Below the pieces are notes generated by a model. That model worked only from the letters and a program-made list of their open reading frames with translations. It had not been told where the DNA came from and ran no database searches. From NCBI GenBank assembly GCA_943331005.2, contig CALQJX020000027.1, positions 1-47,780 of the forward strand: DNA of 47,780 bases. The letters are read 5' to 3'. Made by a program: the position numbers and the translations under genes. Positions 38,107-46,979 of the stretch are shown here, piece by piece (position 1 is the first letter of the stretch; the number at the start of each line of letters is the position of its first letter). Source of the stretch: Bordetella parapertussis (GTDB lineage: Bacteria > Bacteroidota > Bacteroidia > Chitinophagales > Chitinophagaceae).

Positions 38107-38181
38107 TTTGTCTGAAGCACGGATTAAACTGATTAACTGATAGCAAAATCAACTCACCGAAAACCGAGTTGACACAGACTA

Positions 38182-38188
38182 CAAAGTA
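38182..38188 (-). promoter_or_regulatory. Candidate -7 element TACTTTG for dnaE
   Basis: One base shorter than TAnnTTTG, on the minus strand, 75 nt before the dnaE ATG. It lies 31 nt downstream of a DnaA-box sequence. Confidence 0.35.
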
Positions 38189-38219
38189 CGGAATTTTATG
38201 GGGTTGGTAAGTGGGCAAG

Positions 38220-38228
38220 TTATCCACA
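38220..38228 (+). promoter_or_regulatory. Perfect DnaA-box sequence upstream of dnaE
   Basis: TTATCCACA, the consensus DnaA box. On the dnaE coding strand it reads TGTGGATAA, the same orientation as the copy upstream of parC and at almost the same distance from the -7 element. It could also act on the divergent lipoprotein gene. Binding is inferred. Confidence 0.5.
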
Positions 38229-38321
38229 TTATTCAGTAGGAATATCTATATTTGAGAGCGGAAAATATATACCTGGTGCGCTAATTGTGGACTGATTTTA
38301 TGTTATTAAATATTGACCCTC

Positions 38322-39308
38322 ATGAGAAAAATACTCCCTGTCTTGTTATTGCTGTCCCTTTTTAGCTCTTGTGTTACTTTATTTAACGGTCCATATACAG
38401 AAATGAATGTGTACCCCAAACCCGGAACCAGGGTTGTTTTCAAGGACGAGACCGGCAAAATGGATACAGTTGTAGGCGAAAGAAATATGCCGGTACGCAT
38501 AGTGGCCAAACGCAGTGGTTCTATTTATTTTCCTATAACATTACAAACAGATACATCTGAACGTACGATCAAGATAAAACCTATTCATTCCTGGTTGTAT
38601 TATGGCAATCTATACCCACTCTATGGTCTCGGATTTCTTGTAGACTACAATAACCCCAACAGATTTACCTATCCGCACAATATTCATCCAAATATTAACA
38701 GCAGGAAGGGGTATAATGCAATGTTGCCTTTATCTCAGTCGAAATATGAAGTGGCATTTATCCCTCCGCTTATTAATGGTTTTTTCTTCAATCCTGCCCA
38801 TCTCGATTTTAATGGCAGCGTTATTGGTATTGGCACAGGCGTAAATTATCATTACAGTGATGCTAGTTTTATTTCTTCAGAAATAGGGACTGCAGTAGCG
38901 CCAGTGTATGGAGGCTATAAATATACTTATGCCAATCAGTTGCCTTATTCCCGACAGCAATTGAGAGGATGGTACATTAACCTGAGGAACCATCATATTG
39001 TTGGTCGGTTCGATCTGGGATATGGACTTTCTGCAGGAGAGCAGCATGGCAAAGAGTATTACCTGCCCTACAGAAATGCAACTTATGAGGCTGATTCTAT
39101 AACATACAGTTATTCTCATTCCAACTTCGGACTTTCGGCAGCAGCTAATTTCCGCATCACCAATTCTTTTTACCTGGGTATGAATTACCAGCCACAGCTG
39201 ATGTCTATACAGGGCAAGAATATTAATTTCAGCTATGCCAATATGGTGATCTTGGGTTTTTACTGGCGTTGGGGAATTGTGCAGGGAATAAAGCAGGAAG
39301 CCTACTAA
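38322..39308 (+). CDS. Lipoprotein with outer-membrane-barrel-like body, function unknown
   Basis: 328 residues from the ATG. The signal peptide ends in a lipobox-like LFSSC with Cys17, so the mature N-terminus is probably lipidated. The first 90 residues hold a small beta domain (NVYPKPGTRVVFKDETGK ... ERTIKIKP). From about 145 the sequence alternates short amphipathic strands and ends in repeated aromatic strand pairs (SAAANFRITNSFYLGMNYQPQ, VILGFYWRWG), as in outer-membrane barrels. The family is not recognised. It is divergent from dnaE; a TATATTTG at 38247-38254 could be its -7 element, about 68 nt upstream. Confidence 0.65.
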   Translation: MRKILPVLLLLSLFSSCVTLFNGPYTEMNVYPKPGTRVVFKDETGKMDTVVGERNMPVRIVAKRSGSIYFPITLQTDTSERTIKIKPIHSWLYYGNLYPLYGLGFLVDYNNPNRFTYPHNIHPNINSRKGYNAMLPLSQSKYEVAFIPPLINGFFFNPAHLDFNGSVIGIGTGVNYHYSDASFISSEIGTAVAPVYGGYKYTYANQLPYSRQQLRGWYINLRNHHIVGRFDLGYGLSAGEQHGKEYYLPYRNATYEADSITYSYSHSNFGLSAAANFRITNSFYLGMNYQPQLMSIQGKNINFSYANMVILGFYWRWGIVQGIKQEAY

Positions 39309-39350
39309 AAAACATCTCTCAGTCCCGACTGTGCTTCTTCTCAAATGTCT

Positions 39351-39358
39351 TAATTTTG
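39351..39358 (+). promoter_or_regulatory. -7 element TAATTTTG for hemL
   Basis: Perfect TAnnTTTG match 36 nt before the hemL ATG, in the short spacer after the lipoprotein gene. It suggests that hemL has its own promoter. Confidence 0.45.
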
Positions 39359-39394
39359 GGCATTCCCGCAGCGGAATTTAAACTATAGCCGAAG

Positions 39395-40678
39395 ATGAGC
39401 AACAAGAGCCAGACTTTATTCGAAAGAGCGCAATTATCAATACCGGGTGGGGTAAATTCTCCGGTCAGGGCATTCAGGAGCGTGGGCGGAACACCTGTGT
39501 TTATGGAACGTGCCAAGGGGGCATATATGTATGATGCCGATGGTAAGCGATATATAGACTACATCAACTCGTGGGGGCCAATGATACTGGGGCATGCTTA
39601 TGAACCTGTTGTTACTGCAATTCAGGAAAAAGCAATGTTCTCTACCTCTTTTGGTGCACCAACAGAGCTGGAAATAGAAATGGCAGAGCTGATCATAAGT
39701 ATGGTTCCGAATGTGGATATGATACGTATGGTGAGCAGTGGTACAGAAGCATGTATGAGTGCGCTGAGGCTGGCCAGGGGCTATACAGGAAAAAATAAGT
39801 TCATAAAATTTGAAGGCTGTTACCATGGTCATGCCGATGCCTTTCTGGTAAAAGCAGGTAGCGGTCTGGCAACATTCAATATACAGACAGTACCGGGTGT
39901 AACTGCCGGGGCATCTATGGATACGCTTACAGCCCCCTACAATGACCTGGAAGCAGTGACGCAACTGGTGAAGGATAATATAAATGAGATAGCTGCTATT
40001 ATTATTGAGCCTGTAGCAGGCAATATGGGTTGCATCATTCCGGAACCGGGATTCTTGGAAGGGTTGAGGGAGATATGTGACAAAGAAGGAATTTTACTTA
40101 TATTTGATGAGGTTATGACCGGCTTCAGGCTGGCAGCTGGTGGTGCACAGGAAAGACTGGGTATACGTGCCGATCTGGTAACCTATGGTAAAGTAATTGG
40201 CGGTGGAATGCCAGTAGGCGCTTTTGGAGGCCGTAAGGACATTATGGAACGCATAGCGCCTTTGGGTAATGTGTATCAGGCTGGTACGCTGAGTGGAAAC
40301 CCAATAGCAATGATTGCCGGGTATACTATGCTGAAGATGCTGAAAAATAATCCGGCTATCTATAAAGAGCTGGATCACAAAACAGAAACACTGCATAAGG
40401 GACTTGATAACGTGCTGAAGGAAAGTAAGCATTCTTATGTGATCAATCGATTCGGCTCTATGATAAGCGTACATTTCAGTGAAAAGCCTGTTCGTAACTT
40501 TGCCGATGCCGCAGCTGCCGACAATGCTACCTTCAACAGGTTCTTCCATCTGATGCTGGATAGGGGTATTTATCTGCCGCCTTCAGCTTACGAGACCTGG
40601 TTCCTGAGTAATGCTCTTACTGCTGCAGATATAGAAGAGACGCTTGCTTCCGCCAGAGAAAGCGTTACAGCTTTATAG
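39395..40678 (+). CDS. hemL: Glutamate-1-semialdehyde 2,1-aminomutase
   Basis: 427 residues; converts glutamate-1-semialdehyde to 5-aminolevulinate in the C5 pathway of tetrapyrrole synthesis, using pyridoxal phosphate. Family marks are [13 protein letters not shown] (15-27), [15 protein letters not shown] (114-128), [10 protein letters not shown] (141-150), the cofactor-holding FDEVMTGFR (237-245) and the Schiff-base lysine K266 in [17 protein letters not shown]. The length and motifs are those of a complete enzyme. No other heme gene is adjacent, so it is a stand-alone unit here. Confidence 0.96.
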   Translation: MSNKSQTLFERAQLSIPGGVNSPVRAFRSVGGTPVFMERAKGAYMYDADGKRYIDYINSWGPMILGHAYEPVVTAIQEKAMFSTSFGAPTELEIEMAELIISMVPNVDMIRMVSSGTEACMSALRLARGYTGKNKFIKFEGCYHGHADAFLVKAGSGLATFNIQTVPGVTAGASMDTLTAPYNDLEAVTQLVKDNINEIAAIIIEPVAGNMGCIIPEPGFLEGLREICDKEGILLIFDEVMTGFRLAAGGAQERLGIRADLVTYGKVIGGGMPVGAFGGRKDIMERIAPLGNVYQAGTLSGNPIAMIAGYTMLKMLKNNPAIYKELDHKTETLHKGLDNVLKESKHSYVINRFGSMISVHFSEKPVRNFADAAAADNATFNRFFHLMLDRGIYLPPSAYETWFLSNALTAADIEETLASARESVTAL

Positions 40679-40741
40679 GTGGGAATAATAAAAGTGTATA
40701 ATTTGTTAACCCTGGGGCTTTCAAAAACATAATTTTATTAC

Positions 40742-40749
40742 TACTTTTG
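40742..40749 (+). promoter_or_regulatory. -7 element TACTTTTG
   Basis: Perfect TAnnTTTG match, 17 nt before the ATG of the beta-barrel protein gene. Confidence 0.5.
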
Positions 40750-40766
40750 TCTATAATCCATGAAAT

Positions 40767-41657
40767 ATGCTTGCCGGAAATAAATTAAATAAATTGCTCT
40801 TATTGTTTTTGACGGCAAGTACTGCCGGCAATGCAACTGCGCAGGTGTCTATGATTGATGAAGAAAAGCGTGGTTCTATATACGTTTCTATAGGACAGAA
40901 TACGCCTACCTTCAAAGCATCTACTATAAATATTGAACAGGGCAGTGCAGGCGTAGTCAGTTCATATACGTTGGACAAGGTAGCAGCAGACAACAAGTCT
41001 ACTTCTGCCGCTTCGGGTTTAGGTACAAATATTAAGATAGGATATTTCTTCGATTACAAACAAACCTTTGCAGTAGAGTTGAGTTATGAGCCTGTAAAAT
41101 ATCATGTTACAGACGCGCAGAAAGTGAGCATGTCGGGCACATTGGATAACAGGGCAATAGACACTACTATTGTTTTCTCTGCTGCAAATGGCTACTTCTA
41201 CAATCTGGACGGATCGAACCTTATTTCACTGAACCTTGTAAAGAGGTTCCAATTGTTGCAGAACAAAAAGCATACTTTCAGGTTCGACGCCCTTGCAAAA
41301 GGTGGTGGAGGTCCGTTGATGCCTCATACATTCAATAGCATAGCTAACAAAGTCTCTGAGCATCCATCGTTTCAGTTTGGTGGCTGGAACGCAGGACTGG
41401 AAGCTGCACTCAGGCTTACTATAATGCGTTATGTGTTTGTAGAAGGTGGTTACAAATATTCCTGGTCATCTTATTCTGATGTTTCGGTATTTAATGGAAC
41501 TGCATCTCAGAAGCTAACCATATCTCAGGTAATTATAAGTGCCGGTGTAACTTTCCCAACTACCAAGCGCAATCCGTTGTTTACCAAGCCGGATAATAAA
41601 AGGCCTCCGTTATCTATCAAGCCGATCTATCCGGAGCCGATAGAGAACGATCTTTAA
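40767..41657 (+). CDS. Outer-membrane beta-barrel-like protein
   Basis: 296 residues with a signal peptide ending near GNATA. The mature part has repeated strand-turn patterns (GSIYVSIGQNTPTF, GTNIKIGYFFDYKQTFAVELSYEP, FVEGGYKYSWSSYSD, SQVIISAGVTF), as in small porin-like barrels. A Pro-rich tail follows the last strand (KRPPLSIKPIYPEPIENDL), which is unusual because barrels normally end with a strand. An ATG at 40760 is out of frame and closes after seven codons. No function is predicted. Confidence 0.7.
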   Translation: MLAGNKLNKLLLLFLTASTAGNATAQVSMIDEEKRGSIYVSIGQNTPTFKASTINIEQGSAGVVSSYTLDKVAADNKSTSAASGLGTNIKIGYFFDYKQTFAVELSYEPVKYHVTDAQKVSMSGTLDNRAIDTTIVFSAANGYFYNLDGSNLISLNLVKRFQLLQNKKHTFRFDALAKGGGGPLMPHTFNSIANKVSEHPSFQFGGWNAGLEAALRLTIMRYVFVEGGYKYSWSSYSDVSVFNGTASQKLTISQVIISAGVTFPTTKRNPLFTKPDNKRPPLSIKPIYPEPIENDL

Positions 41658-41683
41658 TACTTTCAATTGAAATAATATTAGTC

Positions 41684-41709
41684 GCAGACGGTCATTCACC
41701 ACCGTCTGC
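41684..41709. other. Hairpin spanning the rnhA stop codon
   Basis: A 9-bp stem (gcagacggt / accgtctgc) with an 8-nt loop contains the rnhA stop. There is no adjacent T-run, so it is a doubtful terminator. It may instead stabilise the rnhA 3' end, or separate it from the convergent barrel gene. Confidence 0.4.
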
Positions 41710-42159
41710 ACCGCTATATCCGGTATCTTCGAGCAGGTTACCGCTATCTGCAGCAGTGGTGGCCAGCACGTCGCAGCGGTTATTCCATTTATTGCTTGCA
41801 TGACCTTTTACCCATACAAACTTTATCTGGTGCTTTTTGTATTCCTGCAGGAACATGCGCCAAAGGTCTTCATTCTTCTTTCCGGCAAATCCCTTTTTTA
41901 CCCAACCGAACAGCCATTTCTTTTCTACTGAATTTACTATATAGGCCGAATCGGTGTAGATTATTATGTCGAGATTGGTACGGGTAAGCATTTGTAGTGC
42001 AGCAATAACCGCCATCAGTTCCATGCGGTTGTTGGTAGTATGACGGTATCCCTGAGAGATCTCCTTCATGGTATTGCCCCATTGCAGTACGGCACCGTAG
42101 CCGCCATTGCCTGGATTGCCACGAGCGGCACCATCGGTATAAATTGTTAGTTGAGACAC
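41692..42159 (-). CDS. rnhA: Ribonuclease HI
   Basis: 155 residues; cuts the RNA strand of RNA-DNA hybrids. The catalytic set is visible: D9 (IYTDGAARGNPG), E47 (NNRMELMA), D70 (YTDSAYIVNS), H120 (WVKGHAS) and D130. The start is GTG: the protein begins MSQLTIYTDG at the expected place with no ATG nearby. TACCTTTA at 42178-42185 (minus) is one mismatch from the -7 consensus. It lies downstream of the DMP19-family gene by 65 nt on the same strand. Confidence 0.95.
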   Translation of the reverse strand: MSQLTIYTDGAARGNPGNGGYGAVLQWGNTMKEISQGYRHTTNNRMELMAVIAALQMLTRTNLDIIIYTDSAYIVNSVEKKWLFGWVKKGFAGKKNEDLWRMFLQEYKKHQIKFVWVKGHASNKWNNRCDVLATTAADSGNLLEDTGYSGADGGE

Positions 42160-42224
42160 TTATGAGTGTTGAAAGCGTAAAGGTAAAATGAAGAAGGGTA
42201 TGTAGGGAAAAAGTAAGGAATGAA

Positions 42225-42734
42225 TTATGTGTATGTTACAAACTCATTGAGGTGGCTTGCGGCATATTGCAGTAATAGTTTGGTTGTTTCTTTCATTAAT
42301 TGCAGGTAGCATTCGTCCAGTCCTTCAAACTCTTTGAACTCATCATAAAGGCGGGCAAATTCTTCTACGGTGGTTTGTTTTTCCAGTTGTTCGCGGTTCA
42401 GTACATATACCTTCAAAACATCATCCAGCACCAGAGCCATATCATTTGCACCTAGCTTGTATAGCTGTTCTATCATTGTGGGTAGCAGACTTATGTACCC
42501 ATTCTGTATGAACTGAATGAAGCCGCCCTGTCCTGCCTGCATATGCAGGTAGTCTGATGCCAATAAAAGTTGCTGGCCCCAAGAGAGGTCGTCGAGCAGA
42601 TCGAAAGTTTGTCTTTTGTGTAGTTCCTCGTGGAGTGGCTGCACCAGCAGGTCGTAGAATTTTTCGTCATCACCACTGCTTAATGCATTTTTTAATTCCT
42701 GAATATCTACAGATGGCAGAAAATTGCTGTTCAT
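42225..42734 (-). CDS. DMP19-family (DUF4375) protein
   Basis: 169 residues from the ATG at 42734. A longer frame upstream would overlap the promoter of the divergent permease gene and reads as low-quality sequence. The core QAGQGGFIQFIQNGY ... YKLGANDMALVLDDVLKVY matches the DUF4375/DMP19 family, whose founding Neisseria member is a DNA-mimic protein. Whether this one mimics DNA is unknown; its many Asp/Glu residues (for example LDDLSW, EFKEFEGLDE) are compatible with that. It has no signal peptide. Confidence 0.7.
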   Translation of the reverse strand: MNSNFLPSVDIQELKNALSSGDDEKFYDLLVQPLHEELHKRQTFDLLDDLSWGQQLLLASDYLHMQAGQGGFIQFIQNGYISLLPTMIEQLYKLGANDMALVLDDVLKVYVLNREQLEKQTTVEEFARLYDEFKEFEGLDECYLQLMKETTKLLLQYAASHLNEFVTYT

Positions 42735-42739
42735 AATAC

Positions 42740-42747
42740 TATCTTTG
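42740..42747 (+). promoter_or_regulatory. -7 element TATCTTTG for the YeiH-family gene
   Basis: Perfect TAnnTTTG match within the 55-bp divergent spacer, 42 nt before the ATG at 42790. Because it lies inside the longer open frame starting at 42724, it supports the later start. Confidence 0.5.
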
Positions 42748-42789
42748 TCATCTCGGTATTTTCTTGGGGAATACCAACAAACATCTTTA

Positions 42790-43773
42790 ATGGCAACATT
42801 ACTAAACTTGCCCAATACAGCCAAGAAGGTTGTATTTATTTTGTGCCTAGCGGCATTTATTGTTTTCAAAGTTTCGCCACCCCTGGCACTACTTACCGGT
42901 ATTATTATTGCCCTTGTTACTGGTCATCCTTACCTGCATCTGAACAAAAAAGCCACCACTATGCTGTTGCAGGTATCAGTTGTTTGTCTGGGTTTCGGTA
43001 TGAATCTGGAACATGCCATGAAGGCTGGTCGTGATGGTTTTCTCTTTACAGTAAGTACTATAGCAGTAACGCTGATAGCAGGATACTTCATAGGCAAAAA
43101 GCTGAATATCGATAAAAATACCTCTACACTCATATCGAATGGTACAGCAATATGTGGTGGGAGTGCAATTGCAGCTATTGCGCCCATAATAAAAGCAAAC
43201 GACAACCAGATGAGTGTATCATTGGGTACGATCTTTATACTTAATTCAATCGCGCTCATTGTTTTTCCACCTATTGGTCATTATCTGGGCCTTTCTGCAG
43301 AGCAGTTTGGCACTTGGTGCGCCATAGCCATACACGATACCAGTTCTGTAGTGGGTGCAGCTACAGGCTATAAAGATGCAGCAGGAAATGAGGCATTGGG
43401 TATTGCGACCACCATCAAGCTGGAGCGTGCGTTGTGGATCATCCCGATCTCGCTGGCAACAGCCTATTTTCAGAAAACTACCGGCAAGGTGAAGTTGCCT
43501 TATTTTATATTCTGGTTCATAGTGGCCATTATTGTTTCTACGTATCTGCCACAGTATTTTCCGGCAATCAACAATCCTATCGGCGACCAAACGTTTTTTC
43601 AGTATATATATGCATTGGGTCGTAAGGGGCTTGTTATTACCTTATTTCTTATAGGATCCGGTCTTTCGCTAAAGACCATTCAGCAGGTGGGCTGGAGACC
43701 AATATTACAGGGGGTACTGCTATGGGTGATCATAGGTAGTTTGTCGCTGGTGGTGATAAAGGGTGTTATTTAA
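42790..43773 (+). CDS. YeiH-family (UPF0324) membrane protein
   Basis: 327 residues from the ATG at 42790, with about ten membrane helices. Diagnostic stretches are LLQVSVVCLGFGMNL, STLISNGTAICGGSAIAAIAPII, AIHDTSSVVGAATGY and GLVITLFLIGSGLS, which match YeiH/UPF0324 proteins. They are often listed as putative sulfate or related anion exporters, but that activity is weakly supported. It is transcribed divergently from the DMP19-family gene. Confidence 0.88.
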   Translation: MATLLNLPNTAKKVVFILCLAAFIVFKVSPPLALLTGIIIALVTGHPYLHLNKKATTMLLQVSVVCLGFGMNLEHAMKAGRDGFLFTVSTIAVTLIAGYFIGKKLNIDKNTSTLISNGTAICGGSAIAAIAPIIKANDNQMSVSLGTIFILNSIALIVFPPIGHYLGLSAEQFGTWCAIAIHDTSSVVGAATGYKDAAGNEALGIATTIKLERALWIIPISLATAYFQKTTGKVKLPYFIFWFIVAIIVSTYLPQYFPAINNPIGDQTFFQYIYALGRKGLVITLFLIGSGLSLKTIQQVGWRPILQGVLLWVIIGSLSLVVIKGVI

Positions 43774-43934
43774 GAGCCGGGAAAGTAGCTGTACTTAATA
43801 AGTTTGCAGCTGCGATATTCTGTTTTGTGCTAAAAATCTGCACCGTAAAAGAGAACTTTGATGTATTTTGCTTATCCGTGGCAAGGTTAGGCAAGTATTT
43901 TGCAATAGCCGGAAACATCAATTCAGTTGTGTCA

Positions 43935-45041
43935 ATGAGAGCGTTCGTATTATTATTACCCCTGTTGAGTGTATGCTGTGCTTCTTTTGCGCAGGAAAGC
44001 AAGGATAAAAAGAATGACTGGGTGGCCGAAGATCTGCGAGGAAAAGTGCAGAGCGTAACCATACGCGGCTTTAGGGCTGAGGGTGGTATACAGGGAAGCG
44101 TGCTGAAGGGTAGTCTGATACACACTACCGTAAAGAAATACAACAATTCAGGTTATCTGCTGGAAAGCACATCAAGCATTGGTGGTAATAAAATAGGTAC
44201 TTACACCATGCCATTCCGCTCGGCACGAATAGCTTACAAGTACGATAAATACAATAATCTGCTGAGCAGTTGCAGCTATAATACACAAGGCAGACTAGAA
44301 GACTCGTCTATACACGAAGTAGATAAACTAGGTAACCGTATCATCTGGAAGATATTTAAAGGAGATGGCACGCAGGAATGGGAGTATGTATCGGAATATG
44401 ATAATGCCGGTAATCTGCTGGAAGTAAATGACTACCATTGGAGCAAGCTGATAAGCAGGCACACATACAGATATAATGACGATTCGAAATGTACCATGGA
44501 AGGGGAATATGAACCCGATGGCAGGCTGAAGATGAAGAAAATGAATAAGTATGATGAGAAGGGCAACAAAATGGAGACCATAGATTTTAATGGTAGTGGT
44601 AACTTCAATGCACGTCATACCTATGGCTACAACGACTGGGGGAATGTTATTGAAGAAAGAGAGTATAAGGAAGATGGTTCTGACAGACACACTAAAATAT
44701 TGAGAGAGTTCGATAATCAAGACCATATTATAGAGTTGCGCCAGTTTGATGAAAATGGTAAACTCGTTTATCTGGGTAAGTTTGATAAATACGACAATCA
44801 CCTTGCCGATATCACCTACGGTCCCGATGGGAGTGTGCGCGAGAAAGTGACAGCTGAATACAAGTATGACGCTTATGGCAATGAAATAGAAGAGTTGCTG
44901 AAACTTGCTGAGCGTGTGCCCGCCACCAAGAGCGTGTATAAGTATGAGTATGACTACATGGGCAACTGGATAAAGAAAACAGTTTTTGAAGACGGAGATC
45001 CTGTGCGAATGACGGAGCGTGATCTTGTTTACTACGAATAA
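43935..45041 (+). CDS. Exported YD-repeat-like protein
   Basis: 368 residues from the ATG opening the signal peptide MRAFVLLLPLLSVCCASFAQ. The frame continues upstream, but that part lacks protein-like character. Eight units of the form [YF]D-x-x-GN-x-[IL]-E...Y-x-x-DG fill residues 100-360 (YDKYNNLLSSCSYN, YDEKGNKMETIDFN, YDAYGNEIEELL and others), as in YD/RHS-type strands but much shorter than true Rhs proteins. No toxin domain or T9SS tail follows. A TATTTTG at 43896-43902 is a weak promoter candidate. It is possibly a periplasmic binding protein; the function is unknown. Confidence 0.7.
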   Translation: MRAFVLLLPLLSVCCASFAQESKDKKNDWVAEDLRGKVQSVTIRGFRAEGGIQGSVLKGSLIHTTVKKYNNSGYLLESTSSIGGNKIGTYTMPFRSARIAYKYDKYNNLLSSCSYNTQGRLEDSSIHEVDKLGNRIIWKIFKGDGTQEWEYVSEYDNAGNLLEVNDYHWSKLISRHTYRYNDDSKCTMEGEYEPDGRLKMKKMNKYDEKGNKMETIDFNGSGNFNARHTYGYNDWGNVIEEREYKEDGSDRHTKILREFDNQDHIIELRQFDENGKLVYLGKFDKYDNHLADITYGPDGSVREKVTAEYKYDAYGNEIEELLKLAERVPATKSVYKYEYDYMGNWIKKTVFEDGDPVRMTERDLVYYE

Positions 45042-45084
45042 GCTAAATAGGGTACGCCGCTGACCCGGAACAATAATATCATTT

Positions 45085-45561
45085 ATGATACCTGAAAAAT
45101 GGGAGTTACTGGCCAAAGAGCACCAGAAGGCTTACAAGCGTATGCTGGAGAAGGGCAACAGGAATAAGATGCTGCGCGAGTTGCCCCGGCTGCATGATGA
45201 AGCTTTTAGCGAAATAAACTGCCTGGACTGCGCCCGATGCTGTAAGAACCATTCTCCCCGTTTCAAACAGCCCGATATAAAGCGTATAGCCAGGGTGCTG
45301 CATATGAAGGAAGGGGATCTGGTGAATAATTACCTGAAGCTGGATGCCGAAGGCGATTATGTTACCAAGACATCGCCCTGTCCGTTTCTGGCAGAAGACA
45401 ATACCTGCAACATCTATGAGGACCGACCCGGTGACTGTGCAAGGTACCCATATACCGATGAGGATGTACTGCTGAAAAGGGTGCAGCTGACGCTGAAGAA
45501 TGCAACTGTATGCCCGGCAACTTTTACTGTGCTGGAGCGTCTGCTGGAGCTGAAGCCGTAG
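45085..45561 (+). CDS. YkgJ-family cysteine-cluster protein
   Basis: 158 residues, cytoplasmic. The cluster CLDCARCC (near residues 48-55) followed by spaced Cys (SPCPFL, NTCNIY, GDCARYPY, ATVCPA) is the YkgJ/UPF0153 pattern, thought to bind zinc or an iron-sulfur cluster. The biochemical role is unknown. It follows the YD-repeat gene by 43 nt. Its last 38 nt overlap the 3' end of tcdA on the opposite strand. Confidence 0.85.
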   Translation: MIPEKWELLAKEHQKAYKRMLEKGNRNKMLRELPRLHDEAFSEINCLDCARCCKNHSPRFKQPDIKRIARVLHMKEGDLVNNYLKLDAEGDYVTKTSPCPFLAEDNTCNIYEDRPGDCARYPYTDEDVLLKRVQLTLKNATVCPATFTVLERLLELKP

Positions 45562-46288
45562 TATCTTCTGATTCCATAAGATCCCTTATAACTACCGATG
45601 CCAGTGTAGCGCCAAAAGTAGCAGGCAGGTAGGATATGGTACCATAGGCCGATTTTTTGAAGTTGCTGCCATCTGTGAGCATCAGCGATTCTTTGATGGG
45701 TTCTTCCGGAGAGAAAACAACCTTTATGCCTTTGCGGATACCGCTATCTTTTAGTTGTTTGCGTATCTGCTGCGCAAAGGGACAATTGTATGTTTTGGAA
45801 ATATCGGTAACCTGTAGTCGGGTAGGGTCCAGCTTGGCGCCAGCCCCCATGGAGCTGACAAGGCGAAGCCCCTTGGTGTATGCAGCCCGTATGAATGTAA
45901 GCTTTGGCGTGATGCTGTCTATTGCATCTACCACATAATCGAAATTGCCGGCAAGCATTTCTTCTACACGTTCGGGGCGTACAAATTCTTTGATGACGTG
46001 GATCTTCAGTTCAGGGTTTATCTGCATCAGCCTGTCGCCCATCAGTTCGGCCTTGCTCATGCCATGAGTGGTGGCAAGAGCAGGTAACTGCCTGTTCCTG
46101 TTGCTGGGGTCTACAACGTCTCCATCTATAATAGTCATCTCTCCAATGCCAGAACGGCAAAGGAATTCTGCAGCAAAAGAACCAACGCCACCCATGCCTA
46201 CTACCAGTACATGTGCGTTGATGAGTTTGTCCAGTTTCTCTTTACCTATGAGCAGTTCTGTTCTGGAGAGCCATTTTGTATCCTTCAT
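45524..46288 (-). CDS. tcdA: tRNA threonylcarbamoyladenosine dehydratase (TcdA/CsdL, ThiF/E1-like)
   Basis: 254 residues; an E1-like ATP-dependent enzyme that cyclises t6A37 of tRNA to ct6A. It opens with WLSRTELLIGKEKLDKL, then the nucleotide loop VVGMGGVGSFAAE (29-41) and IIDGDVVDPSNRNRQ, with VVDAIDSITPK further on. These features separate TcdA from ThiF and MoeB, which carry CxxC zinc pairs. The C-terminus ends in an Ala/Pro/Asp-rich tail. Its start overlaps the stop of the TatD-like gene by 4 nt (ATGA), so the two are likely co-translated. Confidence 0.9.
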   Translation of the reverse strand: MKDTKWLSRTELLIGKEKLDKLINAHVLVVGMGGVGSFAAEFLCRSGIGEMTIIDGDVVDPSNRNRQLPALATTHGMSKAELMGDRLMQINPELKIHVIKEFVRPERVEEMLAGNFDYVVDAIDSITPKLTFIRAAYTKGLRLVSSMGAGAKLDPTRLQVTDISKTYNCPFAQQIRKQLKDSGIRKGIKVVFSPEEPIKESLMLTDGSNFKKSAYGTISYLPATFGATLASVVIRDLMESEDTTASAPADAPAQ

Positions 46289-46932
46289 TTTCCGAAGACG
46301 TTTTTAAAGTTCTGTTGCAGCTGCAAAATAACATCATCTTCTTCAGTTTGCAGCAAAGTAGCCGCTTTTTGATAGATGTCTGAAATGGGTATTCCGGCAT
46401 CGTCGGTTTCCAGAAAAAAACGTGTTGGAGGTATCTGTTTTAGTGCGGCAACAGCAGGCGAATCGGTATTCATCAATGCCTTGCCGAAGGAGAGGTAATA
46501 GCCCAGATCTGTGAGTCGGGTAGCCATATTTCCTTTGTTGAAGCCATGAAAAATTACCGGAACGCGGGGTTTGTTTTGCTGCAACATAGCAAGTACTTCT
46601 TCCCATGCACGCACGCAATGAATGATAAGCGGTTTATGCAAATCTGCGGCAAGTGCTATCTGTTTGCTGAATATTGATAGCTGTAGTTTCCAGTCTGTAG
46701 CGCATACTTTATCTAGCCCGCACTCGCCGATAGCTATTACCTGAGGCAGTGCAGCGATCTCTTTTAATTGTTTTACACTTTCGTCGGCATCCTGCAGATA
46801 CCAAGGGTGTAGTCCTGTGCTGCAAGCTTTGTGTATGGCTGCATCAGCAAAGTTATCATACAGGTTAACTACCGAAAGAGAGTCTGCTTGAGAGCCTGTT
46901 TGATGAGTGTGTATGTTGTAATAGCGATACAA
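46285..46932 (-). CDS. TatD-like metal-dependent hydrolase
   Basis: 215 residues, shorter than the usual 255-265. Metal ligands of the TatD fold are present: NIHTHQ (H8, H10), GECGLD with E70, IIHCVRAW with H105, FHGF with H129, and ETDDAG (from about 174). TatD proteins act as DNases or related phosphoesterases. The start is uncertain: the frame opens with TTG (46932) only five residues before the HTH motif, there is no ATG near, and a TATACTTTG lies across it. It is co-transcribed with tcdA (4-nt overlap) and follows the TonB receptor by 47 nt. Confidence 0.82.
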   Translation of the reverse strand: MYRYYNIHTHQTGSQADSLSVVNLYDNFADAAIHKACSTGLHPWYLQDADESVKQLKEIAALPQVIAIGECGLDKVCATDWKLQLSIFSKQIALAADLHKPLIIHCVRAWEEVLAMLQQNKPRVPVIFHGFNKGNMATRLTDLGYYLSFGKALMNTDSPAVAALKQIPPTRFFLETDDAGIPISDIYQKAATLLQTEEDDVILQLQQNFKNVFGK

Positions 46933-46979
46933 AGTATATAAGCTTATGCAGCATAAAGCTACATAAATAATGAGTGACG

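Noticed and set aside
46930..46938. TACTTTG as the promoter of the TatD-like gene
   Set aside because: It overlaps the only plausible start codon, so a transcript starting there would lack the first codons. Transcription from the upstream TonB-receptor unit is more likely.
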